From: Lepidurus packardi
Taxonomy: Eukaryota; Arthropoda; Branchiopoda; Notostraca; Triopsidae
Reading direction: 5' to 3'
Length of the DNA stretch: 64,000 bases
Assembly (NCBI GenBank): GCA_023053545.1
Contig: JAKZAN010000006.1
Span: 11,539,412-11,603,411 of the forward strand
Notes under the pieces: model-generated
Databases searched by the model: none
What the model saw: the letters and a program-made list of their open reading frames with translations, nothing else
Told to the model about the DNA's origin: nothing
Position numbers and translations under genes: made by a program
Shown here: piece by piece, positions 51,671-63,715 of the stretch
How positions within the stretch are numbered: the stretch's first letter is position 1
Layout of the letters: every line of letters starts with the position of its first letter

Positions 51671-53635
51671 CACTTAATTTTGAGGGCTATGGATTTGGGT
51701 CTAAAAGAAAGTATTAGTGACAGTTTTTTGGGTCTTGCTTTTATAAATATTGTATTTCTTATTGGCATATGCTTGAGCCCTTTTCAGGAAGTTGGGAGGT
51801 ACACTAATTGTAAAATAAAACAAATAAAAAATACTTGTCGAAGCTCCTAAGGTATAAAGTTACCATAGCAGCTCAGCGACTAAGTCATGAATGAAGGAGT
51901 TGGAGCGTCGCGTTTTCATTGTTGTGCTAATTTAGTCTCTTCTTCTCTTGATGCTATATCCTTTCTGTCAATTTGCTAGTGCTGACAGCTAAATTAGATC
52001 TTCGACATAATTTGCCAATTTGAAAGTTTAGCTGTGGCTTAAAGGACAGAACACAATTGGGGTCGATCGATTCCCAACAATGGAAAGTTCTTTGGTTGTG
52101 AAAGACTTGCCAAAAAGGAAAAGGGCGGTGCTAGTAAGTTTTCATTGTTGCCGAAATCATGTAGTCCTTTTTTCTTTTGCATACAAATCTTGCAGTCCGA
52201 AGCAACTAAATGTAAAATCGATTTCTGCGGTATGAAACGAAACTCGAGACTTGAAAGCGCAATTCCTTTTTGATTTCAACAATGAAACGTTAGCAGAGAA
52301 ATGCCAAGACGCCTGGGGTTTTCATTGTTGCAGCTTCCCCATGGCGTTTTCTCTATAATCCCCGCGTACTTAAAAGCGGAATATATGTACTAATGAGTAG
52401 GCCCACACCCTTTCTAAAATTCGCCTCTAAGGGTTTTTAGTACCGACACTTAAAAGTGGTGCTTTGCTTCCATGCTTTACTAGAGCTCTAAAAGAGACGC
52501 ACAGCAAGCTCTGGCAGTATTACACAATAGCTTTAATTTGGCACTTCTTTCTCAATTCGCTTCCCCTGTTGAGGACCTGCGAGCTCCGGAGAAATGATTC
52601 TGTTTCCCGCTTTTATGGCTGCCGCACTTTAGGAGTGCTGTTAAGTTTGCATAAAAGTCTTCCAAGCACCCACACATGCAATCCCCCCTTTGTCACTCAA
52701 CTTCACATATACAGTCTGTGGGGGCTCCCTTGTCCCGATACGTTATATGACATCAGTTTGGGTGCTGACCAAGAGAAATGACAGTCGCCGGCTCACTTTT
52801 CGTACTTTACATGCAGATTATGGTGAAGGGGGAACCAGTGGATATTCGGTTAGGCAAGACATCAAAAAGGAGAACTTGGCCAAAACACGAGGCTACCAAT
52901 CCTTTTCCCGCTCTACGTTCAAGGATTCAAGAACTGTGGATCCTGTAGTTTATCACTCTCTGCAGCCATCCCCTTTTTTAAAAAAAAAAGTGAAATGTAA
53001 AACAGTAGACCTTGTATGCTATACGATAATAGTGTCCGCGGTTGAAGGTTTCGTTCGATTTTAAGTATCCCGCATATTGTTACTATGTTTTTAATAATTG
53101 CCGTTACGTGAGACAAATTAGTTTTGCTATTTGCACGTGCATACTTGCCAGGCCTTGATGTTAGGATTTTGCACACACACAAAAATCCACCTTTCTCAAA
53201 TGAACGTAGAATTGCGGATTTTGATGTCATAGTTCGTATACCGAGCATACGCTTAGGATGGAAGCGTACCAGTTACATATATGTTCAAGTCTCATGTTTC
53301 TGAGTTTGAAACTGTATTGTCTGTCTTTGGTAGTCCTTTGCTTGTTTCTAAAGGAAAGAGAATTGGAGACATACGACGTCGCAGATCGAGCTACTCAAAG
53401 ACCGTGACGTCAGCATATCTTTTTATGAGCCATTTTCTCAGAGAAGCCATTCGGATGCCGAGGCAGGACTGTTATGTCCGTGATAGTCCTGTGATGTCAG
53501 CGTATATTACAGTACAATAAAAGCTCAGTAAATCGAAGTTGGGGCAGGCGGAAAGCGCTTCAAGTACCAAGTTATCCAGGTGTCAAACTTCATGGTACAT
53601 ATTTTCTGTTTACGTACTTTTTTCCATCAACCAAA
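51671..53635. other. Gene-poor stretch
   Basis: The word TTTTCATTGTTG recurs at about 51916, 52139 and 52319. Frames up to 124 codons are unsupported. No recognised gene. Confidence 0.4.
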
Positions 53636-54390
53636 ACCCCGACATAAGGACGAGGGACCCCGACATAAGGACGACGGACCCCCTAGGAAGACAATAAAAC
53701 AGTACTTCACCGTATTCGCAAACACAGACTAGCTGACAACTTACAAAAATATTGCCCTGTTGTCGGTATGGTTATTTTTTAATTACCAATGAGCTTGCGA
53801 TGTTTTTCGGAAATCACATGATAAGTGACTTGTTATCAAGCGACATAGTGCTAGCGATTATTGTCGCTGTTCTTTACACTAACGATCTTATTGATCGTTC
53901 TTATGGAGTTTCAAAATTGACCAATCACAGCGCTTATCCCCTGTTTAGACGAGTTTTTACATTGCTTGCCTACTTCTACGCTAAGATAGGGTTCTCAACA
54001 AGTCCCTACTAGTCCCCAGTTAATTAAAGGAGCAGGTTGGTCAACTAAGGAGTTACTAAGGAGCATTTAATTGACTGATCTACTGCACTTCCAGTCGTCA
54101 TTCCTTGCGTCTTATCTACTTAACTGGAGAAAGTTCATAAAAAAATCCATCCAAGCGACAAGTCCGTAGTGCTAGCGATCCTTGTCACCCAAGTGTTTGG
54201 GTTCCTCGTCCTTAAGTCGGAGTTCCTAGTCCTTAAGTCGTGATCCGTCATCCTTGTGACGTAATTTTTAATACGGCTTAAGCTCAGTTTAATCTTATTG
54301 ACGCTTAACCAATGAGCAGAGGCTTCTTGAAAATGAAATGCTGTTGTTTCCTTAAAAAATTATGGAGCTGTCGTCCTTGTGTCTTATGAG
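53636..54390. repeat. Foldback family fragments, copy 3
   Basis: CCCCGACATAAGGACGA units at 53636-53690, and from about 54180 the opposite arm (GTCCTTAAGTCGG, ATCCTTGTGACGTA, ACCAATGAGCAGAGG) also found in the 57-kb copy. Between them lies another copy of the GGTTCTCAACA...GGAGCAGGTT palindromic repeat (about 53990-54080). No TTAGG core visible here. Confidence 0.55.
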
Positions 54391-57026
54391 CTACGAATTT
54401 CCTCGCATTCCAGAATTTAAATTTCACAATTTTGGAACTACACTTTACAATTTTAAAATAAATTGCAAAAGTGCCTTTAGGCTTTTTTCTGGGTCTATGA
54501 TTTACTGTTATGTACTGTGTACGACTTGCAGATAAGAAGGGGTCTATGGAAACAAAGGCAGATCTGTGGTAGAGCTAAGGTCATCTTCGAGTTGTAGTTG
54601 TCGCTAAGCAAGTGAAAATGATACGGATCTGTCGATTCCCTGGCTGTGTATCTGTTAAAACAATGTGGAAACAGCTTTCCTACCAAGTATCCACAACTTT
54701 AGCCAAAACTGGGTGGAAATCATAGATTTTCACACCAAAAAAAGGAACCATAAATTTGCCGCCGTTCATTGTAACAGGCTTTGATTGAGATGGGAACTGG
54801 TTTGCAACGTCTCCCTAGTCGGATTGCAGAATATCTAGCTGTTGCTGAACCCGTCTGTCCTTTCGAGCATCCCGAGAAAGACGGTGAAAAATTAGAGCGA
54901 AATTTAGGAAAGCCCGAGAACATGAGTACGCCCTTTCCTGGTGGGTTATCTTAACAATTGGAAGCTCGCGCTGTTTTGCCTCACAATATGGCGGCTATGA
55001 CTGACTTAGCTTGGAAACACCGTTCGGCCCGGGGCCTCTCTAACTTAGTATATGATCTAAGAAGCCGAAGTGGTCATTGTGCTTGGCAAGTTTTTTTTAT
55101 GGGATATAATTCATGCGTATCAAGCTTTTCACTGGTTTTCGAACACTCCTGATTCCAAGTTAGACATATTTATGGACCACTGACTTCTACTCCCCACCAA
55201 CCGAGTTACCACACTCAAGCTTGTGAGTAAATCGAGGTTTTGTATAAAAAAACGCGAGTGTATTGTCTCTGCTAGTTGGGTTAGGTTAACAGATATCTGG
55301 CGTGACAAAGACAAGCTTGCTAGTGCCATTTCTTTGGGCACGGAATTTTCTTTTCCTCGAAATTTTTCCCCCTTCCAAGCAGTTAAGAGGAGTCCATATC
55401 GTGCTGACTCCCCCACCCTAACTCCTGGTTCACATCCATTTAACTGGATTCCGGGAGAGTGCACTTCTCTTGCCACCCTTTTCTTCAGATTAAATCCTCG
55501 GGCGTTATCCTCTCTTCGGAATCCTACCTTTGGCTCCAGCTTGCAACCCAAGATATATATACAAGGCTATCTCAATTCTCATTCCCGTCTCTTTTGGCAA
55601 GAGATACAGAAGAAGGGGGAAATATCGAGAGTGGACAACGTTTCTGGAATCCCCGCTGCACCAAAGAAGCTCATCTCGGCTCGGGGAAGCTTTCGTCCGT
55701 AATTGACACCCTTAAAATGGGAGCAAGAATGAAACAAGACTTGAATAAAAACAAAAGAAACGGAAAAGTAACAAACTTCGCGTCTGTTTGGATACAATAC
55801 TTAAGCTGAGGAGATATTCACAAAGTGAAGCGTCTTCAAAGAAACATGAAAAAAGAAAATTTCCTTAAAGCTCATGCAGAACCTGGTTCGTTGCGTTTTC
55901 CATTTTCCTCTCGAATAAATCTCGAATTTTCCCTTCCTGGCCCTTCTTGAACGCTAGATTGGAAAACTTAAGCTTCTGAGAAAACCCCCAAAAATGGAGA
56001 CTGCAATTGCTATCACCTTACAGCAGCCATTTTCTTGTCCAGCAATATTCCTTTTCTGGCATTCTTAAAGCCTGTTGACTTTCTCATCTTATTGAACAGT
56101 TCTCAGCTTATGCTTTGATACAAAAGAAGGTCGGTAAATAAAACTAAATGCTGGCTTGTCTTGGAGAAAATTTAAGGAAGCTGAAAGGGTGTACGGAAGA
56201 AATAGGCAATTCTATTCTCCAGACAGCAAAGAATGGACAAGGATAAAGAACTTCGGGAAAGAAAGAGGCTTTTCAGAATATCTCAATGGTAATAGGAACC
56301 AGAGTTTGGGTATATTATTCCAGGATTTTTAGACTTTGTCACCAGCCTTGAAGTGTCACATTTGTTTTTCTCCCTGCTTTGAGTTGCAGATTTGGATCTG
56401 CTTTTTTTTATTTATTTTCTATTTACCATCCTTTTTTCTCTTAAAAACCGTATCCTTAGCCAAAAAAAGTATTGATGACACTAAAAGAAATTTGTTTTAT
56501 TTCTCGTGGAGAGCTTCAAGAAATTGTTTAATATTGTAGTATGCAAAGGTTGTAGTTTGCGACAGGTCTAACTTTAAACAAAATCTTTATTTCTAATATA
56601 TAAATTTGCTGGAAGTATTAACTATAAAAGAGAAGGAGCGTGGCGTCTAAAATAGCTTCAAAACGCAGCTAGAATAACGATTTAGCGCTTTGATTGCTGC
56701 GTGAGTAATGGAGACAGGCATTCATTAACATTTTAATTCTGTTCATTTCATGAGAAACTCGTTTTCAAGCAGAAAGTTTTATATTTTCCTTAGAAAGCGA
56801 TTAAGAGGAAGGAGACCATGAATTTACAGTATGACACAAAAGTTTCCCAATGGGTCAAAATTGCTTTGCTTTTAAAACTAAGTCGGGAACGTGATCAAAA
56901 CCCTTTTTGTTTGTTTTGTGGTGTTCACTCTTATATGGACCACTTGAGACTCGAGCTATTTGTTATGACAAATATTCCTGCTTGTGTAGATACCCTTGTT
57001 TTACTTGTAGGCTATCAAGGCAACAG
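54391..57026. other. Gene-poor stretch with overlapping frames
   Basis: Frames at 55129-55809 are open on both strands at once (140, 159 and 116 codons) but none shows a domain. A 54-codon frame at 54791-54955 (starting MGTGLQRLPSRIAEY) is also unrecognised. No RNA gene found. Confidence 0.35.
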
Positions 57027-57435
57027 GACACAAGGACGACTCGACAAAAGGACTCCGTGTACTCGACACAAGGACGCCGGGCATCGACAGAAGGATGTCA
57101 GGTCCATAATCTTTTAAGGGGCATATATAATTTCAGGTTTAAGAGGTTACTAAGTTAGGTTAGGTTTCGTTAGGCTAGGTTGGGTAGGTTAGGTTTGGTA
57201 AGTTTTGTTAGGTTAGCTTAGTTACGTTAGGTTAGACTAGACGTCTTTCTGTCGTGGTCCGAAGTCTTGTGATGTATTTTTTTAATACGGCTTAAACATT
57301 TTCTAATCTCGTTGGCGCTTAACCAATGAGCAGAGACTTTTAAAACTCGAAAATGCTGTTGGTCCCTTAAAAGATAATGGACCTGGCGTCCTTCTGTCGG
57401 GGCCCGGAGTCCTTTTGTCGAGTCGCCCTTGTGTC
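57027..57435. repeat. Foldback element with TTAGG-like core, copy 4 (best preserved)
   Basis: Starts GACACAAGGACGACTCGAC and ends in the inverse (GTCGAGTCGCCCTTGTGTC). Arms of about 110-130 bp (57027-57145 and 57300-57435), core 57150-57240 of degenerate TTAGG/GGTTA words. No obvious target duplication. Confidence 0.85.
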
Positions 57436-57784
57436 TACTTCCCGGTATAAAGTATAGGTCTTGCTGTCCAGTAAGTACTGTACATTGTTTCAAAGCCCAA
57501 GTTTTTAGGAAAATTGAAGCTTTCAGAAGTTTATTTAGATTAAGAGTTAAGTTAAACCGTAGATCCTCATAGAATCCCAGTGTCATGATTGTAAACAGCA
57601 AATGAGGTGTTGAGCTGGTTTGCAATTGTTGATTTATGATTTGTTGTGTTGATTTCTAGGTATGGAGGTACTTCGTACGATGATCAAATGACAAGTGGGG
57701 TGGAATAGAAGTCGGTGATAGAGCGCAACGGATAAAGAAAGGAGGTAAAGATTGCGAGCGTAGAGGCAACCAAGAGTAAAGACC

Positions 57785-60700
57785 ATGAAGACATCGTTGT
57801 TGGTGCTCCTTCTACCCCATTTGGCCCTGGCAGTCGCAGCATCTCAATTGGGTACGTGTGAGAAAACTCCCGGACAAGGTTCCCCAATTACCCTCCCACA
57901 TCTTTCCTCTTTCTTCTGGTTTTCTTTCTGTTTCTCTCTCTCCCTCTCTCTCTTACATACCACATATATATACGTCCCAGGAAATATAACCGTGTACTAA
58001 AATGTCGCCGGATCATTTCCTTTACAGGCAAGTGGAAAGCGGGGGCTTGGGGCTCGTGCGCACTTGTCCCATTATCTTTGGATTCTGCAGCCAATTCCAA
58101 CACCTATCCACCAAGCCTGCGACCACAACTTGGACTCCAGAAACGGCACCTTGCCTGCACTAATACGGACGTTCACAATGCGACTCATCCCGAGTAAGAG
58201 CCAACTTTAATTAACTTTTCTTCCGATTGAAACCCACCGCCTGACGGACTAGAAGGAGTCTGAAATCAATACCTTTGAGGTTGTTCATTAGAGACTATAA
58301 TTTAAAAACTTGAGGAGCAGGAGGGTATTTTTTTAACCCATAAATACGAGTCAACGCATGTGCAGTCTAGGTTTCGCTACCCTACTTTTCTCAAATTAAT
58401 ATTCGATTTTTTAAATTACTGACTTTTAGTTTCCTGTCCACCGTCAGATTTTGTAAGGTTAATTTTTTATATATTCATTGAAATATAAGAAAAGAAATAA
58501 CCGTAAAGGAGTTTTATAAACAATGTCAGAATAAGTAGATTTACCCTAATTTTGGGTGCGAAAGTTCACCCTAGCTTTTCGCCTAAAGCGGAAACCTAGA
58601 ATTCCAATAAGGGTTTCACCCAAACCGTTGAGCAATCTAGTAACACGGACTGGTGTCTTTCATAAACACAGATCTTGAGTAAATGATTTACTATGAATTT
58701 CTTAAGGAAGCGGTTTGACCCAAAGAATAGGAAAAATTATTACTCAATCATTAGATATACCCTTACGTGGGGTAAGTTCTCTAGTTTATTAGAAAAATTG
58801 GTAGGTGAACTTTGCACATTGAGCAATGACATTGCTTTCACGTCGTTTTGACCAATCCGTTCATTTCCAGCCTACTGCTGCGCTGAGGGAAAATCCCTTC
58901 TAAACTCGCCAGTCAATAAATGAGCAGGTTATTCAATTGAGTGACCAGCTCCTTTAATTGACTGGGAAATGTAGAAGGGACAGGGCCGTCGCGAGGGGGG
59001 GGGGGGGGGGGGTTGGGGGGTGCACCCCTCCCAATAATTGGCCAAAAATCGATTCGGTAAAATTTGGGTCGTCGTCGGTAAAATTCGGAAAATGAAAATA
59101 AAATTTTCAAATGCTACAATAGATACAGTGAATCTCGTAGAAGCTACTCCTGGTGAGGTCTGTTGTTAATGTCCATTACAGTACCTTAAAAAAAGACGAC
59201 CCCAACAAACCGTACTGCCCTAATAGCCCGCCACTTGCGTCTGAAAACAGTGCTGCGAATAGCCTGCTTACGATTTGTAGTGCGGTTCCCAGACGCTTGT
59301 TTGTTTTTAATCGGAATGTGCAGAACGAGGATTATTCAATAAATCTCGTAAAATTAAAGGAAATAACTACGATAATAACTGTTTAAATCTTTAATAGTCG
59401 ATAGAAAATCTATAATACAGTCGGTAAAATCGTCAACTACAGTCGGTAAAACTAAGGTCTCCACCCCTCAATGGAAAACCCCTCGCGACGCCCCTGAGAA
59501 GGGATATCGTGTTGAGAAGCTACTAAGCGTATGAGTAGGCTTCAAGGGCACCGTTAGTTGTGTTTTAGACGTACGGTTATATAAAAATGGCGACGATCAA
59601 GAAAATTGTTGATTTAAATGTTAAGGAGAAGTTGCGGCTCATTGAGACTTATGACGAGTTAAATTTAAAAGATATGACACAAGGGAAGCGCCCGTTAAAT
59701 TATAGGAATTCCTCATCATCTCAATCAAAATTGTTGAAAAATCGTTACGAAATAAACAAATAGTGGGTGTAGTGAAGTACACGATGCTCTGTTTCGTTGG
59801 TTTAAAAAAAGCCAGTTCGTTTCACACGCCGATTAATCGCAGCATTCTTTTGCATATATCCGATTTTCGGTTATTAGAATCTCCGCTTCACTTGACAAAC
59901 ATAACCACGATAAGCGGCATCTACAGTACATTATATAATTAGTCTTATATTCAGAAAATTTGGCGTATATTAACTATAGATTTTTGCTTCTTTAACCCAA
60001 TACTTCGAGTAGATGTTGACACATTCTAAAACACCTCATAAAAACGCTGAATTTCAGAGTAAATTTACGCTTTTTTTACAGTGAAGGCTTTTGGCCTTGT
60101 TGAGCGAAGCACGACAAAATCTCGCTTACGAAGGAAACAAAATATGCCTAATTTCACCAAAATGCGAATTTTTGCGCTTCCCTTTGTGTCAACTATTGGC
60201 TTAATTATTGGGTGATAGCTCAGACAGAAGAACTCAGGCTTGTCGTGATGCCATAAGTTGAAGCAAAACTTTTGTAGGCTAATTGTGAACATTCAACTTC
60301 AACTTCATTAGCTCCACAAAAAATGTAGTTCTAAGAATTTAGCGCGCGATTCCTCTTTTTGCACGGGAAACCAACTTTTCTGTACGAACGGAGCTAGTCA
60401 CATGGTAATTCTCGAAAAATTCATTTAAAAACCGGGTTGATTGGATAGAATTATTTACACACTAACAAAAATTGATATGTAAAATAAATCACCTAGTCGT
60501 TAAGAACAATTCTCGTAAATTGGTTCTAATTATCGAATTAATTTACGTTAGGCGATGCGGAAGTAGCGAGACGCAGTACCAGCCTCATAGCATCAAGAGC
60601 TGTGTGCTGAGAACGGATTCCGAGCCGCGTTTCAGCAATTGGAGTACTTGGAGGAGTATGCGACCCGGGTGCCGCGGAGATCGGGGTGAGGTAGGCGAGA

Positions 60701-63435
60701 AACCGCATGTTTTTTAAGAGAGAAAAGGGTGGACCTACTCGAGAAGTTAGCGAAAAGAACGGATGAGAGTACTGGAAAAAGCGGATATGGTCCATTTCCT
60801 GCGCCTTGCTGTCCCGAAGAGCACATACTTTTTCACGTTTCGAGGGTGAACCCGGAAAAAGAACGTATACGCGTTGCGGATGTCAAGCCGACTGAAACCA
60901 AGTTTGCCAACCAGGAAAGGAGCTGAGCTCTTCCTTGAACGTTAAAATCCCATGAACAATTCTTTTATAAACCAAGCAACCCACCCTCCCCGCCAAAAAA
61001 CACGAAAAAAAGGATCCACTCAATGATGAAGAAGATGATACTCTTCCTTAACGCATCCACGAACATGCATGCATGCATCCTCTAATACAAATCGATGATT
61101 TTCAACAACTCCCCCAGACCATCGAACAAGAAAATACTTGTTTTTTTCTTAGGAGGGAGGGGGGTCTTCCAACTTTGTTTATTTTATGGCCTCTTTTTTA
61201 TACATTGTTGACTTATTTCCCTTTCTTAACTTCAGTTTTGTTCATCTTGTGGCGAGAGTTTACAAGGTTTAAAACAAAAATTGCTTTCGTTTCTTCCAAG
61301 GTTTACGCGGAAGTGCAGGAACGCAGCAGGACGCTTTTATGGCCTTCATTGTGGAACTTCTCTCATGCGGAACTAAGGCAGGAACGAGTTTTGGATCAAG
61401 TGGATCGCTTACCTCTGTGTAGAGATCTGTAAGTTCCTCTTCTTCTGGTGGTTTGCTTTCATTTGATTGAAATTTTCGATACGCTTAAAATAAAGTTAGA
61501 GAAGAACAATTACGGAATCGAAACGAAATTAATGACTGTCCTGGGGGTTTTGATTATGTACAGGTACCGCTGGTTACCTTCCCATTGGAGTCAGTGCATG
61601 ACAGCGGATAATTATACATGCGGTGGTGGTTCACAAGTGCGACACGTGACGTGTCTCCGTCGAGAGGATCTGGGGGTGCCTGTTCCTGCGGAATTCTGTG
61701 AAGGACTCGCCCCTTTACCCACGCTCCAAAAGTACGGCACACATGGTCCTTTTCCCATTACTGTAGCTCAAAAAGTATTTTTCTTACCTTTTTTCCGCAA
61801 GTTTCAGGGAAGGTTTGTGGGCATAAGAAACCTGAGCTTCGTGCGGTCTTTTATATTTTTAGTTCTTGCCGGATTTTCGTTTTAGGATAGGAGAAATGGA
61901 CCGAAAATCCTTTTAGCTGTAATGCGCTATATATCAAGTATTAATGCGGGTTTTTTTTTGTTTTTTAGATTCTTGGCAAATATTGCGCATCTTCTGTGTG
62001 AAAATTTTCAGGCTTATAGAATCAATTTTGATGGCTTGTCTGGGAAGAGTAAGGGAAGTGTTGTATATTTTCGTGGAAGTATCGTACGAGGCTGAGTGCG
62101 GAGGGAAATTGCGCTGACAGAATCTGATAGAATCTCACATTGATTTAAGGGGAATTAGAAAAGATTTCCGTAAGAAAAAGCTGTTACCTGCAGCGTTCTG
62201 GATATTGAAACACAGTGAATGCTTTGCAACGTTTTACGAAATTTCTGTAAAGTAAATTTGCGCTGTCGATATAATGGCGTTTTATAGTGTATACTTTGAA
62301 AATTCTGGGGTCAAAACAAAATGGTCTTTAAACAGATTTTGCTCCTGCCCCCGTAAGGAAGCTCACTAGATGGCGTTGCCCTTAGTGTGCGTGTGTGCTA
62401 AATTTGGTTAGTGCTTCAATGTGATCTTAATGACCTTTTTGATAGGATTGCAAACTTTAACTTTTGCATAAAAATTTGGGGGAAAATACTTGATTTAATG
62501 GTTAAGGAATTACTTATATTGGAGGAATAAGGCTAGTTTAACAATTTTTTAAAAACCTTTATTGAGATGGAAAAAGTTTGAGTGTTCTTTTTTCGAATAA
62601 GGAAGGATTGTTTGGTTGTTACCGTACTGTATTGGACGCTGATCTTTTTCCTTTTTTTTTCTTAACGCATTTGGCCCCGCGAAAATCTTGTTTCCCTTGG
62701 AAGGGATCATAAAAATAGTTACAGGAAGTTAAATCTCGCTTAAGACTAGTCAATATATTTCTGCATAAACGTAATTACACGTGGACTGGAAACATCTGAG
62801 TTATTTGTACCTGTGTTTTTGCGAAGTTTCTTTGTAAGTACAATTTACGATTGGGTAAGTCCATTGAAGAAGAATTCGATTCTTAGAATAATAGATAACG
62901 TGAGCGCTTTTTCTTCTTCTTTGTTTTGTGTATAATAAATCCAAAAGGGTTGAATTGGGAGCGCTTTTAACATTTTTGCGACGTTCGTAAGAAGAAAAGT
63001 CTGTCTTTCTGTGCTTTTTGAAGAGTCTAAATCTAGTTTGATAGAAAATTATGCAAGCTCTCCTGAAGCTTTTTGATAGAAATGCTAGGTGTAGCAACTT
63101 TCCACGCGATTTACATTGTGCTGCGATTCTTCAAACAAAAAATTCCTGCTAATCAGAATCTAATCTTTTCTCTTTATTTTTTTTTACGTTTTCACGTTTT
63201 GCAGCAACTCACTATAAGTTACCCTGCTCCATGTCAGAGTTCTATAAGAAAGAAAAAAATAAAGCTCCTTATGAAAAAATGATTTTCTAAGCTGTGACTT
63301 GTTGTGCCATCCCCAGGTGCGAAGTTCCTTGTGCGCGTGATTGCCAGTTGTCCTCCTGGTCGTCATGGACAGCCTGTCTGACTTTAGATTGCACTAACGA
63401 GCAAGGCCATTATACTCCGCCTAGTCAAATTCGAG
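57785..63435 (+). CDS. THSD7A: Thrombospondin type-1 repeat protein, THSD7-like (5' exons, continues off the right edge)
   Basis: Five coding exons with consistent phases: 57785-57851, 58028-58193, 61327-61428, 61564-61731, 63317-63435. Starts with a signal peptide (MKTSLLVLLLPHLALAVAAS). Then come thrombospondin type-1 repeats: W-x-AGAWGSC, YRWLPSHWSQC...CGGGSQVRHVTC, and CEVPCARDCQLSSWSSWTAC, the CxxPCxxDC-x-S-x-WS-x-W signature of THSD7 proteins, which are large multi-repeat type I membrane proteins at cell surfaces. Start chosen at the only ATG giving a signal peptide in phase. Exon 3 is the least certain: its acceptor (AACGCAG) was chosen because it keeps the frame. The two long introns (58194-61326 and 61732-63316) are typical of such genes. 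The symbol reflects family; 7A and 7B cannot be told apart. Confidence 0.82.
58981..59496. mobile_element. hAT MITE, 516 bp, in intron 2 of the THSD7-like gene
   Basis: Ends CAGGGCCGTCGCGAGGGG and the inverse of CAGGGGCGTCGCGAGGGG, flanked by AGAAGGGA at 58973-58980 and 59497-59504. A run of about 18 G lies just inside the left end. CGGTAAAAT words recur inside. It split a palindromic repeat also found at 47986. Confidence 0.95.
59580..59945 (+). mobile_element. pogo/Tigger fragment, copy 2
   Basis: ATG 59587 opens a 58-codon frame: KEKLRLIETYDELNLKD, then a frameshift, then KLLKNRYEINK-stop. This is the CENP-B-type N-terminal DNA-binding region of pogo transposases. The downstream GATAAGCGGCATCTACAGTAC near 59918 is terminus-like and matches the inverse of the start of the 47.6-kb copy. 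No catalytic domain. Confidence 0.6.
59946..61326. other. Rest of intron 2 of the THSD7-like gene
   Basis: Short frames without domains, an ATGC repeat at about 61065-61077, and a T-rich pyrimidine stretch before exon 3. Nothing else assigned. Confidence 0.5.
61732..63316. other. Intron 4 of the THSD7-like gene
   Basis: Between CAAAA/GTACGG and CATCCCCAG. No gene, MITE or RNA recognised in it. Confidence 0.6.
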
Positions 63436-63561
63436 GTATATTTTCGTCACAAAACATTTTCTGTTAGTGAGGTTTCATTTTTCGGACGAACTTGACGCTA
63501 TCGGTGAAAAGCTTTCTCAAAAGATCTAATAAAAAAAAGAAGTTTACAAATACACAATAGT

Positions 63562-63715
63562 TAAGGAGTTTGCTTGATAGCTACGGGGAACTTATTATCC
63601 GATGTTTATCTGAACAGAGTTTTTCTGCGAACATTTAAAATCTCAGTTAAGGTTCCTGTATACCTTAGCTTATTGATGCGAAACAATCACAGATGGCACT
63701 GATGTTTGTTATTGT
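63562..63715 (+). repeat. Dispersed repeat, inverse partner of 51450-51600
   Basis: Contains GGGGAACTTATTATCCGATG, CTGCGAACATTT, TATACCTTAGCTTATTGATGCG and GGCACTGATGTT, each with a counterpart in the 51.5-kb copy. Lies in the last, unfinished intron of the THSD7-like gene. Confidence 0.7.

Noticed and set aside
55129-55809. Overlapping 116-159 codon frames on both strands
   Set aside because: Open on both strands and in several frames at once, which points to low stop-codon density in GC-richer DNA rather than to a gene.
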